A DNA stretch of 64,000 nt from Paracoccus sp. S-4012 (GTDB taxonomy: Bacteria > Pseudomonadota > Alphaproteobacteria > Rhodobacterales > Rhodobacteraceae): positions 186,001-250,000 of the forward strand of contig NZ_WKKA01000004.1 in assembly GCF_009674885.1 (NCBI RefSeq), in the 5' to 3' direction. Under the pieces are notes generated by a model that was given only the letters and a program-made list of their open reading frames with translations, searched no databases and was not told where the DNA came from. A program made the position numbers and the translations under genes. Of the stretch, positions 47,268 through 55,068 are shown piece after piece. Within the stretch, counting starts at the first letter, position 1; every line of letters starts with the position of its first letter.

Positions 47268-48218
47268 TCAGCCGCGCTGCCGGACCACCTGAAGGTCATG
47301 GTCGATGCGGTTCTGCAAACGATGAAACTCGCTCACGAGAAAGCTCACGAACTGCCTGAGGCCGGGCTGCATGGCGCGGTCCGCCGCGGTCATCAGGCCG
47401 AGCTGGCGGTCGGGATGCTCGATCCTCAGCGGCAGCACGTCGATCTGCATCCGCTGGCGGGCGAGGAACACGACCGAGTAGGGCAGCACGGTGAGCGAGT
47501 CCGAGCCTGCCAGCACCGACAGGATCGAGGCCAGCGTGCCGGCCGAGAAGCCGATGCGGAACTCCTCGCGGCCGATGGACTTCACCGCCCGCTGAAGGTC
47601 GCGGAACAGCGGACTGTCGGAAGGCGGCGCGATCCAGGTCTGGCTGTCGATGTCGCTGAACGTGATGCCCTTGCGCCGGGTCAGCGGATGGCCCGCGCGG
47701 CAGGCGATCACGTTGCGCCCCGCGAGAAGCGGCACGAAGTCCATGCCCTCGGGCACCTGCGTCGGATGCAGCGGCAGGATCGCGAGGTCGAGGCTGCCGT
47801 TGCGCAGGCTCGCCGTCAGCGCCTCGGCGTAGCCGTAGCTCTGCTCGATCTCGAGGCCGCCGGAGCGGTTCTGGAAGTCGGCCACGATCGTGGAGACGAC
47901 GCCGTCCATGAAGAAGGGCGACCCGCCCACGCGCAGCCGCCCGGCCTGTCCCTGCTGGTAGCGGCGGATGAGCTGCCCGGCCTCCTGGTTCGCCGCACGG
48001 ATGCGGCCGCCGAGGCGGGCGAGGTTCTGGCCCAGTTCGGTCGGGCGCAGCGGGCGGCGGCCCGGCTCGAACAATGGCAGGCCGACCCGGCTCTCCAGCA
48101 GCGCCATGCTGCGCGAGACCGAGGGCTGCGACTTGCCGAGCGCGGCGGCGCCTCCGGTGAGGCCGCCCTTCTCGACGATCACGGCCAAAATCTCGAGGTG
48201 TTCGCTGTCGATCTTCAT
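47268..48218 (-). CDS. LysR family transcriptional regulator
   Basis: An intact 316-residue LTTR with N-terminal HTH (GLTGGAAALGKSQPSVSRSMALLE) and a LysR substrate-binding domain (RLRVGGSPFFMDGVVSTIVADF; SDSLTVLPYSVVFLARQ). It is convergent with the tautomerase-like gene and divergent from the phenol hydroxylase remnant. LysR-type proteins usually activate such aromatic pathways in the presence of substrate or intermediate. Confidence 0.9.
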   Translation of the reverse strand: MKIDSEHLEILAVIVEKGGLTGGAAALGKSQPSVSRSMALLESRVGLPLFEPGRRPLRPTELGQNLARLGGRIRAANQEAGQLIRRYQQGQAGRLRVGGSPFFMDGVVSTIVADFQNRSGGLEIEQSYGYAEALTASLRNGSLDLAILPLHPTQVPEGMDFVPLLAGRNVIACRAGHPLTRRKGITFSDIDSQTWIAPPSDSPLFRDLQRAVKSIGREEFRIGFSAGTLASILSVLAGSDSLTVLPYSVVFLARQRMQIDVLPLRIEHPDRQLGLMTAADRAMQPGLRQFVSFLVSEFHRLQNRIDHDLQVVRQRG

Positions 48219-48229
48219 AGCGCCGGGTC

Positions 48230-48258
48230 ATATTGTCTTGGCGTAAACCGATCAATAT
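48230..48258. promoter_or_regulatory. Putative LysR operator, ATATTG-N17-CAATAT
   Basis: A perfect 6-bp inverted repeat (48230-48235 and 48253-48258) in a locally AT-rich spot, 12 bp upstream of the lysR start codon and about 85 bp before the divergent hydroxylase reading frame. Its position fits autorepression plus divergent activation. Confidence 0.5.
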
Positions 48259-48342
48259 CCGCCTTCGGCTGGGCTAAGCGCCAGTCAGGGGAGCGGAGGC
48301 AATCCCGGACTGACCGGCGCGCATGGTCGCGCGCCCTGTGGC

Positions 48343-49386
48343 CTCGTGCGGATGGTCCGGCCGTGGAACGAGTGGCTGATCGTCTGGGGCTACGACATCA
48401 ACGCCCCGAGCCCGAGGTCACGCCCGAATTCGCCACCGGCGTCGCCCGCCAGCTGATCGGCGACCCGGAGCTCGAGATCGAGCTTCTGTCGGCAAACACC
48501 TGGACGGTGAACAACTTCTAGGCCACGCGGACCGCGAACGGGCGGGTCTTCTGCATCGGCGACGCGATCCACCGGCATCCGCCGTCGAACGGCCTTGGCT
48601 CGAACACCTCGATTCAGGACGCCTTCAACCTCGCCTGGAAACTGGCGATGGTGCTGAAGGGTCAGGCGGGCGAGCGGCTGCTCGAGAGCTACGACGTCGA
48701 GCGGGCTCCGGTGGCCAAGCAGATCGTGACCCGCGCCAACCGCTCGATCGGCGAGACCGGGCCGATCTTCGCCGCCCTCGGCATGGCCGAGGGGGTGGAG
48801 CCGGAGCAGATGCAGCGCAATCTCGAGGCGCGCACGCAGGGCACGCCCGAGGCCGAGGCGCAGCGCGAGGCGATCCGCAAGGCGATCGCCTGCAAGAAAT
48901 ACGAGTTCGACGCGCATGGCGTCGAGATGAACCACCGCTACGGCTCGGGCGCGGTGGTGACGGACGGGCAGATCGAGCCGGACTTCCAGCTCGACGCCGA
49001 CCTCTATTACCAGCCGACCACCTGGCCCGGCGCGCGGCTGCCGCATGTCTGGCTGTTCCGGCACGACACGGGCGCGCAGGTCTCGACGCTTGACCTCTGC
49101 GGGCGCGGGCGCTTCACGCTGCTGACGGGGCTCGGCGGCGAGGCCTGGGTGGCAGCCGGGCGGGCCGTGGCGGACGAGTTGGGGATCGAGATCGCCACTC
49201 ATGTCATCGGCCCCGCGGCGCGAGTTCATCGACCATTCGGGCGACTGGGCACGGGCCTCCGAGATCGGCGACAGCGGCTGCCTGCTGGTGCGGCCCGACC
49301 ATCACGTCGCCTGGCGCGCGCCCTCGCTTTCCGACGCGCCGGAGGCGGAGCTGCGCCGGGTGCTGCATGAGGTGCTGGCCCGCTGA
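48343..49386 (+). pseudogene. FAD-dependent phenol hydroxylase (TfdB/MhpA-like), truncated with three further lesions
   Basis: Recognisable parts are MVRPWNEWLIVWGYDIN, FATGVARQLIGDPELEIELL, the FAD-binding RVFCIGDAIHRHPPSNGLGSN (in parts), IQDAFNLAWKLAMVLKG and the thioredoxin-like C-terminal domain to LVRPDHHVAWR. Missing is the whole N-terminal Rossmann GxGxxG half (~200 or more residues). Additional lesions are a base lost in the C-run at 48404-48407, TAG at 48519-48521 where a Tyr is expected (NNFYATR), and a base gained in the C-run at 49211-49214. It would have hydroxylated a phenolic substrate. Confidence 0.88.
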
Positions 49387-49471
49387 GGCCGCAGGAACAC
49401 GCGCGGGCGGCGGGCCTCGGGAGGCCCGCCGCCCACCACGAAAACGACGAACGGACCACTGGGAGGACTAC

Positions 49472-50692
49472 ATGAAGACCACAAGACGCACCATTCTCGT
49501 CTCGGCGGCCAGCCTCGGCCTGTTGGCCGGCCTCGGCGTCAGCCTCGCCGCCGCGCAAGACGCCGCGGAGCCGGTCAAGATCGGCTATGCCATCTCGCTC
49601 ACCGGCCCGAACGCGGGCGGCGCGGGTACCACGGTGCTGCCGAACTACCGGCAGTGGGTCGATCAGCTGAACAAGCAGGGCGGGCTGAAGGTCGGCGACG
49701 AGTTGCGTCCGGTGGAGGTGATCGAATACGACGACCGCTCGAACTCGGAAGAAGCGGTGCGCGCGGTCGAGCGGCTCATCAACCAGGACCAGGTGGACAT
49801 CCTGCTGCCGCCCTGGGGCACGGCGCTGAACCTCGCGGTGGGGCCGCTCTTCGACCGGCACGGCTACATCATGCCGACCGCGACCTCGATCACGGACCGC
49901 GCCCCCGACCTGATCGAGCGCTGGCCGAACGCCTTCCTGCTGTCGGGCACCGCGGCCTCCTGGGCCGAGCCGGTGGTCGAGCTGATGGCCGAGGCGCGCG
50001 AAGCCGGGCATATCGACAGTGACGTGGCGATGATCTCGGTCGCCGACGCCTTCGGCATCGACCTCGCCGCCGCGGCGCGCAAGGCCTTCGCCGATCATGG
50101 CTTCAACCTCGTCCTCGACCAGACCTACCCGGTCGGCACGCAGGATTTCTCGTCGATCCTGGCGCAGGCCGGCGACACCAAGGCCTTCGCCGCCTTCAGC
50201 TATCCGCCGGACACCATCGCCATCACCGAGAACGCGCGGCTGCACGGCTTCAACCCGGCGGTCATGTATGTCGGCATCGGCGGCGCCTTCCCGATGTTCA
50301 CCGACCGCTTCGGCGAGGCCGCGAACACGCTGCTGACGCATGGCGGCCTCAACGTCGCGGACCGGCGGACGCAGGACTACATTGCGCTGCACGAGGAGGT
50401 TCTGGGCCAGCGTCCCGACAGCGCCGGGTCGATCGTGACCTATGCCGCGCTTCAGGCGATGGAGCAGGCGATCGAGCGCACCGGCAGCCTCGAGGGCGAC
50501 GTGGTGGCCGAGGAGATGAAGACCGGCACCTTCGACACCGTGCTGGGCGAGATCAACCTCGGCTCGCAGATGATGCCGGGCATCTTCAAGGCCGGGCAGA
50601 TCCAGGACGGCTGGGTCGTCGGCCTCGGGCCGGAGGACGCGGAAGGCCGCGGCGAGTTCATCATGCCGAAGGCCCCCTGGCCCGCGAACTGA
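49472..50692 (+). CDS. Liv-type ABC transporter periplasmic binding protein (second system)
   Basis: An intact 406-residue Peripla_BP_6 protein with a Tat-like or Sec signal (KTTRRTILVSAASLGLLAGL; the RR is followed by a hydrophobic run), then VKIGYAISLTGPNAGGAG, VEVIEYDDRSNSEEAVRAVE and VDILLPPWGTALNLAV. GGGAGGA lies 6 bp before the ATG. Linked to the aromatic genes, it probably binds an aromatic acid or phenol rather than a branched-chain amino acid. Confidence 0.88.
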   Translation: MKTTRRTILVSAASLGLLAGLGVSLAAAQDAAEPVKIGYAISLTGPNAGGAGTTVLPNYRQWVDQLNKQGGLKVGDELRPVEVIEYDDRSNSEEAVRAVERLINQDQVDILLPPWGTALNLAVGPLFDRHGYIMPTATSITDRAPDLIERWPNAFLLSGTAASWAEPVVELMAEAREAGHIDSDVAMISVADAFGIDLAAAARKAFADHGFNLVLDQTYPVGTQDFSSILAQAGDTKAFAAFSYPPDTIAITENARLHGFNPAVMYVGIGGAFPMFTDRFGEAANTLLTHGGLNVADRRTQDYIALHEEVLGQRPDSAGSIVTYAALQAMEQAIERTGSLEGDVVAEEMKTGTFDTVLGEINLGSQMMPGIFKAGQIQDGWVVGLGPEDAEGRGEFIMPKAPWPAN

Positions 50693-50699
50693 TATCAAA

Positions 50700-50728
50700 G
50701 GGGGCGTGCGGGTCCATCGCCCGCCCCC
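50700..50728 (+). other. Intercistronic hairpin between the second binding protein and its permease
   Basis: GGGGGCG (50700-50706) pairs with CGCCCCC (50722-50728), with partial inner pairing, 8 bp after the binding-protein stop. It occupies the same position as the hairpin in the first liv operon. Confidence 0.5.
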
Positions 50729-50753
50729 GCGTTTCTTCCGAAGGGTTAACACC

Positions 50754-51626
50754 ATGTTCGTCAACGCACTCCTCAGCGGCCTGACGCTCGGCGGGGTCTC
50801 TGCGCTGGTGGCGCTGGGGCTGACGATCCAGTACGGCGTGTCGCGCACCATGAACCTCGGCTTTGGCGAGATGCTGATCGCCTCGTCCTTCACCGCCTTC
50901 GTCATCTTCGGCACGCTGGGCACCAGCCCTTACATCCTCGCGCTGGCGATCCTGCCGCTGGGCTTCGGCCTCTCGTGGCTGGTCTATCGCGTCATGCTGA
51001 TGCCGCTGGTGCGCCGGGCGAAGACCGGCATGGCGCTCAAGATCGACAGCATGCTGCTGACCTTCGGCCTCCTCTTCGCGCTCAAGGGCGTGCTGCTGCT
51101 GGTCTTCGGCGGCAACTACACGAGCTATTCCTACCTCGCCGTGCCGGTGCAGGTGCTGGGCGAGACCGTCGCGCTGAACCGCCTGCTCTCCTTCGTCGCC
51201 GCGGTGCTGGTCGGCGTCCTCGCCTACTGGCTGCTGATGCGGACCCGGACCGGCACGGCGCTGCGGGCGGTCGCGGTCGATCCGGTGGGCGCGCGGCTCG
51301 TCGGCATCGACGTGACCTGGGCCGCGGGCCTGGCCTTCGCCATCGGCGGCGGGATCGCGGCGCTCTGCGGGGTGCTGATCTCGACCTACATGACCTTCAC
51401 CGCCGAAATGGGCGTCGTCTTCACCATGAAGGCGCTGATCGTCGTCATCATGGCCGGCGTCGGCCACATCACCGGCGCGCTGGTCGTCGGCCTTGCCTTC
51501 GGGCTGATCGAGGCCTTCGTCGCCGCCTACCTCGACCCCGGCCTCACCATCGCGGTGGTCTACGGCGTGTTCCTGATCGCGCTGCTCGTCCGTCCCGCCG
51601 GCATCTTCGGAAAGGTGGCACGATGA
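50754..51626 (+). CDS. livH: Liv-type ABC transporter permease LivH (second system)
   Basis: An intact 290-residue permease: FVNALLSGLTLGGVSALVALGLTIQ (in parts), NLGFGEMLIASSFTAF and RAVAVDPVGARLVGID. The stop overlaps the livM start by 4 bp (ATGA). Its partner LivM is interrupted, so the transporter is probably non-functional. Confidence 0.9.
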   Translation: MFVNALLSGLTLGGVSALVALGLTIQYGVSRTMNLGFGEMLIASSFTAFVIFGTLGTSPYILALAILPLGFGLSWLVYRVMLMPLVRRAKTGMALKIDSMLLTFGLLFALKGVLLLVFGGNYTSYSYLAVPVQVLGETVALNRLLSFVAAVLVGVLAYWLLMRTRTGTALRAVAVDPVGARLVGIDVTWAAGLAFAIGGGIAALCGVLISTYMTFTAEMGVVFTMKALIVVIMAGVGHITGALVVGLAFGLIEAFVAAYLDPGLTIAVVYGVFLIALLVRPAGIFGKVAR

Positions 51627-52585
51627 CCAGCCGCTCTCCCCTGCCCTACATCCTGATCGTCGCGGCTTTCGGCGCCCTCGCCTTCTTGCCGCAGGTGGCC
51701 TCGAGCTATCAGCTGGCCTTCGTCATCGGCCTGCTGAACTACGCCGTGCTGGCGACGGCCTGAGGCCTCTTCTCCGGGCCAACGCGCTACATCTCGCTGG
51801 CCAGCGTCGTGTTCTTCGGCGTCGGCTGCTACACGGTCGCGGTGCTGGGCGAGGCGATGCCGTGGATCGCCGTGCTGGTGGTCGCCGCCCTGATCGGCGG
51901 CCTGCTGGCCCTTGTCGTCGGCCTCGCCACGCTGCGCCTCGCGGGCATCTATTTCGTGATCTTCACCTTCGGCCTCGCCGAACTCGTCCGCCAGCTCGTC
52001 ACCTGGTACGAGGTCAACGTCACCGCCTCCGTCGGCCGCTACGTCTTCCTCGACGTGACCCAGCCGCAGATCTTCTGGCAGCTTCTCGCGCTGCTCGCGG
52101 CGGTGCTGGTGGGCGCGGTCGCGCTGCAACGCTCGCGCCTCGGCTTCGCGCTGCGGGTGATCGGCGGGCACGAGACGATGGCGCGGCATTTCGGGCTGAA
52201 CCCGACCTCCGCCAAGCTCGCCCTCTTCGTCGGCACCTCGGTCATCATGTCGCTCGCGGGTGCGATCATGGCGCCGCGCTGGACCTATATCGACCCGGCG
52301 ATCGCCTTCAACTCGACGCTCTCGTTCCAAGTGGTCATCATGGCGCTCCTCGGCGGCATGCACCGCATCTGGGGTCCGCTACTCGGCGCGGTGCTGATGT
52401 CGTTCCTGTTCGAGGCGCTCGGCGCGCGCTTCCCGCAGGCCTTCTCGCTGCTGCTGGGCCTCGTCTTCATCGTCATCGTCTACCTGCTGCCCTACGGCAT
52501 CGTCGGCCGAGTCGAGGACCTCCTCGCCCGCCTGCGCCGCGAGCCCGAACCCGCCCGACTCCGCCCGGAGAACGCCCATGAGTGA
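51623..52585 (+). pseudogene. livM: Liv-type ABC transporter permease LivM (second system) with in-frame TGA
   Basis: Codon 47 is TGA (51761-51763) where the family has Trp: ...NYAVLATA[W]GLFSGPTRYISLASV. The same frame then runs unbroken to 52585, with LRLAGIYFVIFTFGLAELVRQ (in parts), FALRVIGGHETMARHFGLN and SLAGAIMAPRWTYIDP. The total of 320 codons is normal length. A restart at 51809 would lose two membrane helices. It overlaps livH and livG. Confidence 0.9.
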
Positions 52586-53312
52586 CCCGATCCTGCGCCT
52601 GCAAGACGTCCGCAAGACCTTCGGCGGGCTCGTCGCCGTCAGCGACGTGAGCTTCGACGTGATGCGGGGCGAGATCCTCGGCCTCATCGGGCCGAACGGC
52701 TCGGGCAAGACGACGACCATGAACCTGATCTCCGGGGCCTTCCCGCTGACCCGCGGGACGATCACGCTCGAGGGCGAGACGATCTCGGGCCTGCCCGCGA
52801 ACCGGGTGGCGCGGAAGGGCATCGCCCGGACCTTCCAGCTGCTGCGCCTCATCGACGACATGACCGTGACCGAGAACGTGGCCGTCGGCCTGGCCTTCCG
52901 TCCCGGCCAGCCGTGGAACGCCGACCTGGTCACCCGCTGCCGGCGCTATCTCGACGTGGTCGGCCTCGCCGCAAAGGCCGAGTGGGAGGTCGCGAAGCTC
53001 ACCTATATCGACCAGAAGCGGCTGGAACTTGCCCGTGCCTTGGCGATGGAGCCGAAGGTGCTGCTGCTGGACGAATGGCTGGCCGGGCTGAATGCGACCG
53101 AGCTTCTGTCGGGCATCGAGATCATCCGCAACATCAGCAATCTCGGCGTGACGATCATCATGGTCGAGCATGTGATGTCGGCCATCCACTCGCTCTGCGA
53201 CCGCTGCGTGGTGATGAACGCCGGCGCGAAGATCGCCGAGGGCACGCCCGCCGCGGTCCTGACCGACCCGCATGTGGTTGAGGCCTATCTGGGGGAGCCG
53301 CACCATGCTTGA
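52578..53312 (+). CDS. livG: Liv-type ABC transporter ATP-binding protein LivG (second system)
   Basis: Intact, 244 residues: Walker A GPNGSGKTT, RTFQLLRLIDDMTVTENVAVG, Walker B LLLDEWLAGL and switch His in MVEHVM. The signature region reads LTYIDQKRLELARAL rather than LSGGQ, an atypical form seen in some LivG proteins. DEW in place of the usual DEP after Walker B is another departure. It overlaps livM by 8 bp and livF by 8 bp. Confidence 0.9.
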   Translation: MSDPILRLQDVRKTFGGLVAVSDVSFDVMRGEILGLIGPNGSGKTTTMNLISGAFPLTRGTITLEGETISGLPANRVARKGIARTFQLLRLIDDMTVTENVAVGLAFRPGQPWNADLVTRCRRYLDVVGLAAKAEWEVAKLTYIDQKRLELARALAMEPKVLLLDEWLAGLNATELLSGIEIIRNISNLGVTIIMVEHVMSAIHSLCDRCVVMNAGAKIAEGTPAAVLTDPHVVEAYLGEPHHA

Positions 53313-54001
53313 CGTATCGGGCCTGTCGGTCAGCTACGGCCGCCACCTCGCGCTCGAGAATGCCGCGATGACGGTCGCTGAGGGCGAGATCGTGGTCGTC
53401 CTCGGCTCCAACGGCGCGGGCAAGTCCACGCTCATCAAGGCGATCACCGGCCTCGTCGCGCCCCATCCCGGCGCGCGGATCGACCTCGACGGGCGGGACC
53501 TCGGCCGCCTGCCGGCGCACAGGATCGTGGAGGCCGGAATCGCCCTCGTTCCCGAGGGGGGCACCTGTTCCGCACGCTCACGGTCTCGGAGAACCTCGCG
53601 CTGGGCGCCTTCATGCCCCGCACCCGCGCCAAGGCCGACGAGAGCCTCGAGCGCGCGTTCGAGGTCTTCCCCAAGCTCAAGCAGCGCATGACCCAGATCG
53701 CCGGCACCATGAGCGGCGGCGAGCAGCAGATGGTGGCGATCGGGCGGGCGATGATGACCTGCCCGAAGCTGCTGCTGCTGGATGAGCCGTCGCTCGGCCC
53801 CTCGCCGCTGCTGACGAGCGAGCTTTTCCGCGCGCTGCCGGGCATCGCCGCAGCCGGGACGGGCGTGCTGCTGGTCGAGCAGAACTCGCACCACAGCCTC
53901 GCCATCTCCGACCGGAGATACCTGCGGTCATCACCGGCCAGGGCACGGCGGCCGAGTTGCTGGAGAGCGAGGACGTGCAGAAGGCCTATCTGGGGATGTA
54001 G
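53305..54001 (+). pseudogene. livF: Liv-type ABC transporter ATP-binding protein LivF (second system), two frameshifts
   Basis: Starts normally (Walker A GSNGAGKST; HRIVEAGIALVPEGG). It loses the frame in a run of six G at 53556-53561, where one G more would give EGGHLFRTLTVSENLALG. The middle frame carries MSGGEQQMVAIGRAM, Walker B LLLLDEPSLGPSP and LLVEQNSHHSLAISDR. A second one-base loss near 53915-53930 moves to the last frame with VITGQGTAAELLES and QKAYLGM, ending at 54001. Confidence 0.88.
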
Positions 54002-54044
54002 GCCGCCGGGCGCTCCCGCGGCGCGGGGGCGCCCCGGTCGAAGG

Positions 54045-54788
54045 TCACAGCCGCGCCGCGACGTCCTCCGAGATGTCGAAGTTCCCCGTCACGGTCTGGA
54101 CGTCGTCGTCGTCCTCCAGCGTCTCGATCAGCCGCATCAGCTTCTGCGCCTGCTCCAGATCGGTGATCTCGGCCGGCGCCTGCGGCTTCCAGATCAGCTT
54201 GGCGCTCTCGCTCTCGCCAAGGCTCGCCTCGAGCGCGGTCGAGACCTCGGCCAGTTCGGTGTCGGAGGTGGTGATCCAGTGGCCCTCGTCGTCGCTCTCG
54301 ACGTCCTCGGCCCCGGCCTCGAGCGCGGCCATCATCACCGTGTCGGCGTCGCCGGCCGAGGCGGGATAGACGATTTCACCCTTGCGCTCGAACATGAAGG
54401 CGACCGAGCCGGTCTGGCCGAGGTCGCCGCCATGCTTGGCGAAGGTCGAGCGCACGGTCGAGGCGGTGCGGTTGCGGTTGTCGGTCATCGCCTCGACGAT
54501 GATCGCCACGCCCGCGGGGCCGTAGCCCTCGTAACGGATCTCCTCGTAGTTCTCGGCATCGCCGCCCTGCGACTTCTTGATCGCGCGGTCAATCACGTCC
54601 TTGGGCATGGAGTTCGACTTCGCCTCCTTCACTGCGAGGCGCAGGCGGGCGTTCTTGTCGGGGTCCGGGTCGCCCATCCGGGCGGCGACGGTGATCTCCT
54701 TGGAGAGCTTGGAGAACAGCTTCGAGCGCAGCTTGTCCTGCTTGCCCTTGCGGTGCTGGATGTTGGCCCATTTGGAGTGGCCGGCCAT
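54045..54788 (-). CDS. yebC: YebC/PmpR family transcriptional or translational regulator
   Basis: The intact 247-residue protein begins [15 protein letters not shown], the hallmark of the family, and continues with [21 protein letters not shown] and the acidic [19 protein letters not shown]. Members act as DNA-binding regulators or, as recently shown for some, relieve ribosome stalling at proline stretches. It stands alone, convergent with the second livF. Confidence 0.95.
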   Translation of the reverse strand: MAGHSKWANIQHRKGKQDKLRSKLFSKLSKEITVAARMGDPDPDKNARLRLAVKEAKSNSMPKDVIDRAIKKSQGGDAENYEEIRYEGYGPAGVAIIVEAMTDNRNRTASTVRSTFAKHGGDLGQTGSVAFMFERKGEIVYPASAGDADTVMMAALEAGAEDVESDDEGHWITTSDTELAEVSTALEASLGESESAKLIWKPQAPAEITDLEQAQKLMRLIETLEDDDDVQTVTGNFDISEDVAARL

Positions 54789-54912
54789 GAAAACCTCGCG
54801 GGGTCTGTTGGGCCGGAGCGGAAGGGGGCGGCGGCCCGGAAATGGGGTTGGCGGGTGTGTTTAGCGGGGCGCGGGGGCGCGATCAAGGTGGAGCGGGGAA
54901 GCCTCCCGCGTC

Positions 54913-55012
54913 CGCAAATGGGACCCTGTGCCCATTTGCGTGCACCGTTAGCCAAGGGAGGACCGATCCGCCCCGCGGATCGGTCAGCGTCCGCCCTGCC
55001 CCCGACGGACGC
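54913..55012. repeat. Three consecutive perfect hairpins in a 100-bp intergenic stretch
   Basis: Stem 1 is CGCAAATGGG/CCCATTTGCG (54913-54922, 54931-54940). Stem 2 is GACCGATCCG/CGGATCGGTC (54961-54970, 54976-54985). Stem 3 is GCGTCCG/CGGACGC (54987-54993, 55006-55012). They lie between the 3' end of the SLC13-type gene (minus) and the yebC start, so they may end that transcript or belong to a dispersed intergenic repeat. Confidence 0.6.
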
Positions 55013-55068
55013 TTCGCGTCCACCAGGGCCGACGCTGCCCGCTGTCCCGACAACGCGGGCGACAGGCC

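Noticed and set aside
41998..54001. Recoded stop codons or programmed frameshifting in the catabolic locus
   Set aside because: Stops of all three kinds replace different residues (Tyr by TAA and TAG, Trp by TGA), and no slippery site with a downstream structure recurs at the indels. Decay explains them better.
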